Assembly (NCBI GenBank): GCA_021014945.1
Contig: MU266424.1
Coordinates: forward strand, 1-64,000
Reading direction: 5' to 3'
Length of the DNA stretch: 64,000 bases
From: Leucogyrophana mollusca
Taxonomy: Eukaryota > Basidiomycota > Agaricomycetes > Boletales
This document shows positions 21,759-32,012 of this stretch, piece by piece. The first letter of the stretch is position 1. Every line of letters starts with the position of its first letter. Position numbers and translations under genes: made by a program. The notes beneath the pieces are model-generated. The model had not been told where the DNA came from and made no database searches. It saw nothing but the letters and a program-made list of their open reading frames with translations.

Positions 21759-22029
21759 GCTGCTGAGCTTTGCCTGTGACTATGAGTTCGATTGGACCTT
21801 CTCCGAAGGAAACTCGTGCAGAGGCTGGTTCTGTAAGCACGACGTCGAATGTCGAGCGCTATTGTATGTTTCAAAGATGAAACAAATAAATCACCATGAA
21901 CAGGTGCGACGCATTCACTTTAATAGAACACAAATTCACGATACCGTATGCTAGGTCCATCAATGAGCCCTGAGTCCATTCAGCGGTGTTTTTTCCAAAG
22001 GAAGCACCTACACGTTGACCAGGTGCATC

Positions 22030-25000
22030 TGCTAACCGGAAGATGTGATATCCAAAAACAATGGCAAACCAGTGTTTCGCAGCAGCTCCCATCGCGGAAG
22101 ATCGATCAGAGCCCTGACCCGAGATAAGTAACAAGAGGGCGTCGTGGGCAATCCTGCAGGAAAGGAAACTGTCCCAAGATCGCCTCTGCATGATACCTTC
22201 CACGAAGTAAGATGGATGCAGTGTGGTTCCTCGAGGCTTGGGTTTGACTTTGAAAGTGGCATCCCTGCCTTTCGAATACCTGGTATAGGTCGATCGACTG
22301 GAGAAACCCCTGTGATAGTGACTCGAAACGTTGATGCACTGTGTGTTAATGCCCTACATGTGTAGACATGATTCATCCAGCCATTTGACTTCAAGTTACG
22401 ACACTTTCTCTAATACGCACCTCAAAGGCACCCTTTTTCCCACTTGTTGTGTGTATGCTTCGTGCATGCCACAGCCCGAGCTTGCTGGAAGTCGTCCATC
22501 CTGGCCGCATGGAAACCACCAGGTGGAAAGTTCTGAAAGACATGTGGTGCTTAGGTTGAGATCTACGACCGATAGGAACCAGTCCTAGTTTCATTAGTGC
22601 CATACTGAGCAGCCGGGCAGTAGTCACAGATCAGAATTGGGGAACGCACTGGGGTTTATTTGTCCTCTTTCTCCCTGCTGCTTTGTGTGTGCGGGTTGCG
22701 AGCCATGCATTAATCCAACACAGGTCAACTTGGTCATCATCGCGGGGACCAGACGAACCGTTCATATACTTGTGAGATAGATTCTACAGCGTAGCGGCCA
22801 TATTACCCACCATTCAGGTGGTGGCAAAAGATAGCTACATGAGAATTACATATCTCGATTCAGACTGATCACTTCCTCCGTGGCCACCACTGATTCTTCC
22901 GAGTTTGAGGCCAGGGGTTGACCGAGGTGTGGCACTCGTAGACTTCAAGCGCTTCCATAAGGAGCGAGTACAGTTCTTTCAAACGTTCAACGCGCCCCGG
23001 AAACAACTGAAACACAACTGAGCCTAGCTTGGTCGGAATAGTTATAAAACTGCGTACGGCGCTCTCATAATTTGAGGAAGCAATTTCTGCATTCTCCCGA
23101 ATTTGCTGGATGTCAGAACGGATCTATATTGGGTTGACTTTAGTAAAGAGATCATGCCCCAAGTTCTGATGGACCTACAGCGGCCCAAATCTTAGAGAAC
23201 ATGCTCAGCTTTGGCCCTATGTCTTCGGTGCAATCTTCGATGACCTTCTGTGCGACTTGGAGGGCTTTAACCAGCCCAGTTCGCGCATCACTCGGGGTGT
23301 CGAACAACAGGTTTCCCTGTGTTCCCTGTGAGACGTCGAGTCTTTCCTGGGCATCTAGAGATGTACAAAATCAAGTTGTCAATCCATGCAATCTGGCTCC
23401 GAGTAAGCTATTTACCGTTTTTTTCTCGTGGTTCCTCAGCGTTGTGCGGATTCTCTACCTTGCTCCAGAAACAGGGGAAAACCGCGCGGAAGAAATCAGA
23501 GATCCCCCCCGTCACTAAGTCAGCTGCAGCTAGTGTAGCGAGTGCTTTTATCTGTCGTATCGCATCAGTATGTGGGCATTCCAGGCATATGATACCCTCG
23601 GATGGTTCCTACCTGCAACTTGATCCTGTTTCCTGACGCAGTTAGGTCGCAAAGACCAAAATATAGATATTACGACGAACTTTTCTAATAAGGGCTCCAT
23701 TTCACTACTCATGGCTAGGGCTCCCGGATCTTTCGTCGAGTTTTTGAATTCATCAATCGCAACCTGAAAGGCTGCGCGGAACCTATCCACCTGATCACTG
23801 AGATCTAAAACTAAGAAACGAGATAGATATAAGCAGAATATCTTTTATTAATGGAATATCGTTGCGCGCACAATTTTGAGACGTCTCTTGGGCGCTCTCT
23901 TGGTCCACTTCGAGTTTCTGGTGTGCGAAGAACGCTGAGCAAAGGTGAAAGGAGTACAGTGAACAATAACGCGCCTCGTCCAGTTTTTTCAGTTCGGCAT
24001 TTTTAGCTTCCGCGCTGATCTTGGGGTTGGAGATATATCTAATGAACATATCCACGAAATCTTTTGGGCCGTCAGGTAGCGAAAAACTCGGTAAGCTGTA
24101 AACGTACCCCTAACAGTGGCTCGTGCTTTTCCAGCAACCTTGCGGGAATCCCATAGCAATGTATCGTAAGCCTGAAGAGCAATTTCAGTCAGAGAACCTG
24201 CATTCAGCAACTGGACAAGGTAAACACCGTGTGGAGCCCATCCCACGCCTTCCGCAGCCCGTCGCATTTTCGTCGTTGTCCTTTATTGAAATGGCTATTC
24301 TGAGCCAATATTTCCAGTGCCTTCGCTACCTCTTTGAAGGAGTCTTTGACCTCCATAGAATGCTGACAGAGGGTCAAGGCTTCGTCGGCTAACAAATTCT
24401 TCAGTTTTTGCAGTTGTTCGCGAGGCGTATTCAACTCCGTCCGTGTGATCGACGGAGCACCACGCATGGACACGTCGCTCATGTAGTCCATAGTTCACAG
24501 CCGTAAAGTCGAAGGATGAGCGTAAAGCGCTGCAGAGTTGGGTTAAGTGGAATTCCGTGAACGAGAAAAGTGCCCGTTTACGGGGGTGAGTTTAAAGAGA
24601 TAGGGACCATTACTATGGTCTAATCCTTGCAGCGTGTTTTCCAAAATGCCTGTTGTCTACCGCATGTCGCCCAGATGCCGCTGCGAACTGGAAGATGACA
24701 CACTTTGAAACGTGGTGTGCCAGCGCTTTGTATCTCCCCATCGTGGAAGATCGATCAAGACCCTCGACTGCCACTCTGGACAAGCATTCCGATGATCTTG
24801 TCGAAAAGGAAATATAGGTTGTCCGCACGACCCAGTTGTGGAGACCAAAACTTAGAGATTCAATGGTGATGGCAGAAATCAACTCACACCGTCCACATGA
24901 GAGTATAGACTTGGAAGCCGCATTGAACCACTATATAGAACATTGGAACTGTTATTCTAGCATCATGATTATCCTAAGCGTGCTTAGAATTCTTTGCCCC

Positions 25001-25400
25001 TCACCTTTGCTTGGACAGCCCCGCTCTCGCTCTCGGCAGCATGGATATAGGATATGAGACTCGCCTCGTTGCAGACCATCAGCTTGCTAGACCGAACGTC
25101 CATTCGTCCATTTAAGAAGTTATTGTTAGAGTTTTCATGGCCTCTCTGGAGTGTGCGGCATAGCTGTATAGGAACTTTAGATACCGAATGTAACACCGCG
25201 AGATAGTGCGTACTTACCAAGCCAAAACCTGAAATTGCGGTGATGTTGCCCCGAGCGTCGCAATTTGCTGGTAAGGCAAGAAACGTGCTTGTGTCGCTGC
25301 AGTTTCGGCCTCTGATTAGGATTGCTGCGCAGCGGAATGTTTTTGAGCAGTGAAAGCTGCCGGAGAGCCTGCAAGTTGCAGCCTAGCCTTTGCGTCCTGG
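22030..25400. repeat. Segmental duplication unit C
   Basis: The block holds paralog C plus flanks that match those of A and B: AGCGGCCATATTACCCACC near 22793 downstream; CACAGCCGTAAAGTC near 24495 and TTTTCATGGCCTCTCTGGAG near 25134 upstream. D and E lie between units B and C and lack these flanks. Confidence 0.6.
22869..24491 (-). CDS. Tandem helical-protein family, paralog C (one splice acceptor lost)
   Basis: Nine exons can be placed: 24228-24491, 24108-24171, 23975-24060, 23872-23917, 23681-23804, 23613-23640, 23416-23551, 23179-23354 and 22869-23123. They sum to 1179 nt (392 residues) with consistent phases. Landmarks are ADEALTLCQHSMEVKDSF, AYDTLLWDSRKVAGKARA, DFVDMFIRYISNPK, QVDRFRAAFQVAIDEF, IKALATLAAADLVTGG, AQKVIEDCTEDIGPK and FITIPTKLGSVVFQLF. 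Intron 23918-23974 starts GC. The intron at 23641-23680 ends in AC where A and B end in AG, so normal splicing would probably use the next AG and shift the frame. There is no signal peptide. Fold assignment (ClyA/HBL/Cry6-like) is a guess from motif order. Confidence 0.55.
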
Positions 25401-25736
25401 TCCACGCGTTGATCAAAAGCGAGGGAACGAAGTTTTCGAGATCACGAAAGACACCACCCGCTACGATCGTCTGGGGAGTTGTACCGTGATCGTGACAAGT
25501 TCCTACACGACACTTATATGGTTGCCCAAAACCCAGCTGTGGGAGACGGAGTCATTGTGACGCCGGAGTAGGCTCATTACACTCTTGTTTGTGACGTGTA
25601 AACACCTTGGACCCAAATTAATGAAGAAGAGGTGTGTCGACTATGATTGGAACAGCCCAACTCGAAGTTCAATGAACCCATCATTTCTGAGACGAGAACT
25701 CTTCCGGTACTGAGATAATCGAGCTATAATGCTAGA

Positions 25737-28228
25737 TCACACCTCGGTAGGACTGATCTTGCCGCTACCTCGTTTCTTCAAATCTCCATCATGCCCGCTA
25801 TGAATGCTATCCGCCGGCGACTTTTCCTCGCTCGCATAGGCTTCCTCTTTGCCCAACACCGCATCATCTGCGGAGATGAGCTCCTCGACGTACGTGCCAT
25901 GTGCGGGGAAGAGCACGGAGGTGACGTAGTAGACCAGAGAGGCAACGACGAACTATCAGTATCGGGCTGTATTCAGCACATTTCCCCGAAAGCACGTTTT
26001 AAGGAAGGAATATACGCACCCCGTACATCCACGCGATATCAAACAGGCGCGTTGCGTACCCAACGTTAATCGACGGATTGATGGAGTTGACTAGTCCGGG
26101 GAGTGTGGGGATTACCGTCACTAGCATTGCAAGCACCGCACGCCAGTTCTTTTGAGCATCAGCCATGTCAAGTATGTGCATAATGAGTCCCACCGAACTT
26201 GAGGCGAGGATAGGAACAGACTCACGAATCCGCCAACGTAGCGATATCGTCCCTGTGGGTCGTACATTGCGGGCACATCAACGTGGCCTTTGTGGACTAA
26301 CCAGAACTAATTTCAGATGTAGGTTCGTGTCAGCTTTGGGCTTGGGGAGGAAAGAGTGGATGTACGTCTGTGATCATAATCCCTGCGAAAGGTCCGAGGA
26401 AGATAGTGTAGCCGTTCATAAAGCTCAGGAACCCGGCAGCGCTGCAGGTGTATGATCATGTGAGATCACGTTCGTTCAAAGAGTGAGAAGAGACCAACTT
26501 TGCGAGGATCTCCCAGGGACATAAAGCCCAACCACCTGTGCTGCGCATCAGATTCGTGTCGATAAGGCGAAGTGGTCCTAGTGCATACCTATAATCGCGC
26601 AAATGACCTGCCCGCGTCTGATGTTGACGTACTTCAGGAACGAGCACCAGCATCAGCACGAGCTCGATGTCCTCCACACCCACTTACCTTAGGGAACAAT
26701 ACAGTCATGTCGTTCCCAGCGCCAAGCGAATTCGCACTGATATTTGTTCCTATGGTGGTCAACGCAAATGCAAAGGATGCGAAGAACGCTGCGGCACGGT
26801 TATCCCAGTGGTCGATCAGGAGAAGGGGGTCCCAGAGGACTTCGCCGTAGAGCTGGATTCCCGCACTGGTCACAGCAATGCCTGCAAAGCTGCAGAGTGT
26901 GAAAGCAATGGGGATGATGAGTGGTTGGACGTATTGTCTGCATGAACAGAAGGTAAGGGTCAGCACGAAAATAATCTCTTAACAGCACGACACTGACGCC
27001 TTTTCGTCTTTCGCATAACGCTGTGCGGAAACAAGTATAAACACAGCTGGTTCAGCTTTAGAGAAAGAACAGGAAGGCCTACCGTAAAGTCAGGTATATT
27101 GACTGACAAGCTGGAGTATATCCCCAGAGCGCTATTCATGGCACTCAACCACGTCCACGAGAAATAGGGCTCCTCGACCGTGGCGTGCTGCGTGAACAGT
27201 CCCTCTGACGCGGGAACTTTAACGAAACACCAAATGACCATCGCCAGCCACGCAATGGGGACTATCACTCCTTTGGCGAAGAAGAGCCATCGAACTTTGT
27301 GGGGGGAGAGGAGCATAAATGGGAGCTGTATTAGCCAGTACAGGAAGTAGCACAATAGACCTGGGATTGATAGGCGAGAGATCAGATAGTTGTAGCTTTT
27401 ACGTGGAGGTCTTACCTGAGCTGGTGATGTTAGCACTTGGAGAGAGATGATTCGGGAGTCGTGCAATTGATGGCCAGATGGCTTTTAGCATCTGTCGTTG
27501 ACGTGAATAAAAGATGAGTAGATCGCAATGCGCGACGAACCTGGTAAACACATTGAGACCCATTATAGGTCTACAACGCTGTCAGACTACGAGTTATCAC
27601 GCCAGCAACGCCATGGTTCATACCTGAATGCCAAACCAGAACATCGAAAGAATTACGCGACTGAAGACCGTGAAATAGCTGAACCAGAACCCGAATGACG
27701 ATCGGTTCAAGACGGGGAACGCGACGTGGAGACGGGCGCCTATCGTTCCGTTGAGAACCATAACCACGGATATGATGGCGTATCCGGCTGCGATGCACGG
27801 GAGTGCCTGACGCCTGTTCGTACGCGGGAGGTTAGGCTGGGGAACATGGAGTGGAACGACGGCAACTAACCACGACAGGCCGACGGCCAGCATAGAGCTG
27901 GCGAGCTCCCACACGGCGATGTTAGTTGCATCAGAAAGCCAGTACGATATCTGTAGCAATTGGTATTCGAATGAAGGCTCTGGCAGAAAACAATGGCAAA
28001 GTTTAGTATACACACATAGTTCCATGTCCTGGAGCAAGCACCGACGATTGAGTAGTCTGCTCGCAAAACATCATACGTTGGAACTCACGTCCAAGTTCTC
28101 AAGCGAGGAGGAACAGGGTCCATATCCTTGTTGCTCCATCCATTCGCGGCGAAGGTCGTGGATTCTGCTTCGAGAGCCCATTTGGAGGGTCTGAAGAAGT
28201 CACCAATGGTTTCCCGAGTAAGCGGCAT
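25737..28228 (-). CDS. NCS1-family nucleobase/allantoin/thiamine permease
   Basis: This is a plasma-membrane symporter of the nucleobase:cation symporter-1 family. The start at 28228 (MPLTRETIGDFFRPSKWALE) gives the family N-terminus with NKDMDPVPPRLRTW. Then come YWLSDATNIAVWELASSMLA (TM1), AGYAIISVVMVLNGTIGA, SSFGFWFSYFTVFSRVILSM, WLIQLPFMLLSPHKVRWLFF, SLSVNIPDF, LTTIGTNISANSLGAGND, GPFAGIMITDVWLV and a hydrophilic tail ending ISPTEV. About ten short introns split it. The motifs fit the fungal Fur branch (uracil, allantoin, uridine or thiamine); the substrate cannot be told from sequence. It shares a 362-bp divergent promoter with the kinase at 28591. Confidence 0.9.
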
Positions 28229-28590
28229 GGCGGACAAGGAGCAGCATATCGGAGAACTGAGTGCTTTCTTTTCAGTGGTTCGAGAGGTTTATTTCGGGTT
28301 AGATAAGGGCGTCGGGAGTGAGAACGTAGAAAAAAATGCGGACATCAGAACTAGAGCCGCTTGGTTTGTTGAGCGCCTACCAGATAACAACTTCAAGTTG
28401 CCCTTCTCAGACACGATTAGATAATCCGGGGATGCAGCCACGTGGTGTCTCACCAAGTTCGCCGGAGTCGGTCTGCTTGGTTAGAACGTCTGCGAGTTGC
28501 TGCTGTGCTTCTCCTACGCGTGGCCCCCATCTCTGAAGAGCAATCGCGGATATCTATCGCTGTTAAGGAGCGCAGATTCCACCAGGAGCT

Positions 28591-30684
28591 ATGTCCGATG
28601 CTTTTGATGTCATTCCGTTCGAGGTGCGTGGGGTTTTGGTCATTCCCATGTATTCGTTCCGATGTGCATTCGTACCTTAGGATATCAAAGGAGAGTGGAA
28701 GAAGCTGGGTTCGGGGTCGTTCGGCAACGTTTACAAAGGTGCGTGCTCCTCGGGACGCTGCCTCTCTTCGCTGATTGTCCCCTTAGGGTCCTACCTTGGT
28801 ATCGATGTCGCGATCAAGGAGGTCTTGCCTTCCAATAGCTACGACGTAGCCAAGTACTTCGAAAGGGAGTGGAGGCTAATGAAGTGAGTGCGCCCATGCC
28901 ATATAGAATCTCGTTTCTGATGTATATGCCAGAGAGGCCCGGCATCCCAATGTCGTTCTCTATTTAGGACTTTCACGCGCACCACCACCAGATGGACGCA
29001 TCTTCATCATATCCGAGTATATCGAGAACGGTATGTTCCGTGTTCCATAGACGATCTACCGTTTGTCATTCCCCATGCAGGGAACCTGCGGATGTACATC
29101 TACGACAAGACCAAACCATTCCCTTGGCGCCTTCGTCTATCATTTGCCACTGACATCGCGCGTGCACTCGCCTACCTCCACGCCAGGAAGTGTATTCATC
29201 GCGACCTGAAAGGCGAGAACTTGCTGGTCACAGCTAATGGCAGACTGAAGATCACCGACTTCGGATTCGCGAGGATCGCCGCTCGGAATGAGGAGGAAAG
29301 CAAACGCCTCACATTTTGCGGCACAGACTCTTACATGTCCCCAGAAATCCTTCTTGGTGAAGAGTTTGACCTCCCTACTGATATTTTCTCTCTTGGAGTC
29401 ATCTTTTGCGAGATTGCCGCACGGAAGCTGGCTGATGACCGCCATTTTAAACGCACGGGACCAACATTTGGAGTGGATTTTGAAGAAGTTCAAAAACTCG
29501 CGAGTATAGGGTGCCCACCCGCGTTCCTCGCGCTTTGCCTCGATTGCCTGGCAGAAGATCCCGCTGCACGCCCCACCACACGTAATATCCTTGATCGACT
29601 TCGAGATATTGAAGCTGAAGTTCTCCTGCGGCCGGAGACCGAAGATTTGCACGTTGGTAGCGTCAAGCTTATGACGGGTGGTAGGCGACCTGGAGCCGCA
29701 CCACGTATACCTAGCTTCGGCGAGGGGGTCGGGAAAGGGATCAGGCACGCCTCACCCACTCGCGCCGACGACCTTCTCGGGGCGCTCTCGAGTGGTGAGG
29801 AGAGCAGTGATGACGAACTCGTGGAAGCTATATCTGGCCTCAATGTTAGCTTGCATCTCAACAGCAGCTGGAGTGGAGCCACCAATGGTTGGTTCTATCC
29901 CCTCCATCGTTCATTTTCCGCTCACTGACGCCACCGAATTCACAGGGCACAGCGATAACAGTACTCGGCCACTTTTGAACAGTACGTCCAGCACGTATTC
30001 CGACTATAGTACAGCTGTTGTTCGCACTGCAACCGATACTGTCCCTCCTTCGTTATCGTCCATCCTTACCATCCGTCCTTCACCTGACCCAAGTGGGACT
30101 GCAGACCCAACCACTCCTGAAACCTCATCAACTGGAGACAGTGTATCTCCCACAAGTGCTGCTGCAGATTCAATCCTCTCCGTGCAGACATACCATACCG
30201 CGCAATCATCTGTTGCGTCAATCGCTGCGGCGACAAAGGGATACTCCTCGATTCGCTCGGTTCCCCTCCTGCACCGTTTCACACTTCTTCGGCCTGGCAC
30301 AAAGCGGACAAGCGGCTCCACATCACCCACGCGTCATGCAGAAGGGGGCTGGAACCCTCTTGAACTATTCTTTTCTAGCGGGTTGTTGGTGCAGAAATGT
30401 GACATATGTGCAAAGCGGATAGGATGGAAACCTGTACTCGAATGCGATGATTGTGGACTACGGTGAGTGCCTTAATGCATGGCGCTGCATAGCGCGGACA
30501 GTTTATTCAGCACATCACTTCTAGGGCACATGTCAAATGTGGCGAAGTAGCCCCGAGGGATTGTGGAATACGACCTGCAAGGCCTGTTATCCCACAGGCC
30601 CTTATCTCTGCTTCACCTTTGTCCAAGGTCAAACACAACGCGAAGCGGGCTTCCTCTCCAGCTGGGGGAGTTATGTCGCGATAG
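28591..30684 (+). CDS. TKL-like protein kinase with C-terminal C1 zinc finger
   Basis: The start at 28591 (MSDAFDVIPFE) precedes a glycine loop GSGSFGNVYKG, VAIKEV with the ATP-binding Lys, HRDLKGENLL (catalytic loop), DFGFAR, and GTDSYMSPEILLG. The hinge and helix order resemble TKL-type kinases. After about 300 residues of kinase comes a Ser/Thr/Pro-rich linker, then a C1 domain: a His at HRFTLLRPG, CDIC, CDDC, AHVKC and DC, with normal zinc-ligand spacing apart from an insert after the first His. C1 domains bind diacylglycerol or act as protein docking sites. The last exon begins at 30525 and the stop is at 30684. Intron 28624-28680 and others are GT-AG. Pathway unknown. Confidence 0.85.
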
Positions 30685-31140
30685 TTTCTTATGCACTGTT
30701 TCCTTTTTTCTACGTTTGCATACCCTTGGACTTTGTTGTACTTTTTTCGGCGTCGTATGTATCCTTGTACACGCGCCATCATGGCCTAACATACCATATT
30801 CTGTATCTCCAACGTCTAATGCATCCCCTAAGCCTGGTATCTTCGCGAATATCGTGCGAGACATGATTAATGAACTCAAACTCCAACCCGCGATGGTTGT
30901 TCTCGTAACCCTGACCAGAGCGTGTTGCATGACGAGCCTCGAAGCCTCGAACGCGATTCCAAGATCAATTTCCCGCTGGCATCCGTGATAATTTTGTACT
31001 ATCTGAAAGGAGCCAAGAAAAGACTGCCACCAAAATCATGTGTGGCCAGAACTCGAAGGAGCTCTGACTCGGACGAAGCAAACCCTTTACGTATCAGTAG
31101 AAATACAGGAAATGCGGATGCCAACAGGACTCACCTTCCT
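30685..31140. other. 3' region of the kinase gene, no separate gene seen
   Basis: An open frame on the plus strand (to about 30988) runs on from the kinase in another frame, with SPTSNASPKPGIFANIVRDM. It could be an extra 3' exon, but I see no convincing donor in the last kinase exon. The rest looks like 3' untranslated sequence. Confidence 0.3.
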
Positions 31141-31149
31141 CTTATTCTT

Positions 31150-31960
31150 TAGGTGGAAATGAGTGGGTTGCCTCAAAGTAGCTGTTGGACAAAATAACGT
31201 ATGTGTAGTATTCCCATCCACGGCTTTGAACCCAATCGTTCCGCCTCCCCCCGCCTCCACCCCGGATACTTATCATCTGTTCCCAGAACCACCTGAACTT
31301 CTCCAGGTAGTCATCGATCAACACTGATCTCCAGTGTCATGCCCAGTTCAAACACATGTTTGTGACGATCACTTGGTATGTGTATCGAAATATACTTGTA
31401 TCGTCGAAATCGCACGAATGTAGGAAAAATGGATGGTGGAACACATTAATCTGCGCCAAGATGGATGCGTAATGTTCCTTGGTCCCAGAGTTCTCTCCTG
31501 GCATACAGTAGCATTGCCTTCCGTCGCGACGAGCATAGGCTGTCAGCCGAGACGAGTGGATCTCAGGTAGCTTTAAGGCGAGGCTTTCCAAAACAACACT
31601 TGCATAGACAAGATAACATGGGAGAAGTTCTTACAGTATCGCCATGAGTATCCGGCATGACAGAACGGTGGAATTTCCCGTCCGTAGCTCCAAATTAGGT
31701 TATCTCGGAGATCATCTCGGCAAAGGACCGGGTATATGCTCTATCGGGATAGTCAGGGTCCGGAAGAGGCTACAGAAAGAGTCAAGAACAACGCACTTAT
31801 GTAAATGTGTACCGCTCTGGTATTCTCGATGCTCTCATAAACTCACATTTCATACCGCAATTCTACCCATCGCTCCAGCACGAAGCGACTGGTGTCGTGT
31901 GGGAGAGAGCTTGTTGAAACGGTCTCACCATATTCACAGATTAACTGCCAATAAACCATC
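31150..31960 (-). CDS. Possible small intron-containing gene, function unknown
   Basis: Minus-strand pieces with protein-like composition line up: MVYWQLICEYGETV...RFVLERWVELRYEM (31843-31935), then PDPDYPDRAYTRSFAEMISE, then KLPEIHSSRLTAYARRDG with YASILAQINVFHHPFFLHSC (31370-31590), then LIDDYLEKFRWFWEQMISIR (31230-31324). I cannot define all introns, and a stop follows EIT near 31705. It lies tail-to-tail with the kinase and close to the TSC2 start. It may be a fast-evolving gene or a decayed one. I do not recognise it. Confidence 0.3.
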
Positions 31961-32012
31961 GAGGTGATCGTGGTGCGTAAGGTCTCTACATGGACTGCAG
32001 ATCCGGACCAAC

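Noticed and set aside
24097..24108. A 12-nt GT..AG mini-intron (GTACGTTTACAG and its equivalents in A and B)
   Set aside because: Removing 12 bases does not change the frame; the 47-nt intron that starts at the same donor, with a CTGAC branch site, restores the frame in A, B and C.
10000..25400. CRISPR-like or short tandem repeat array
   Set aside because: The repeats are kilobase-scale gene duplications, not short direct repeats with spacers, and the DNA is eukaryotic.
25737..30684. Secondary-metabolite or transport-linked gene cluster around the NCS1 permease
   Set aside because: Neighbours are a kinase and TSC2, with no biosynthetic enzymes; simple adjacency explains it.
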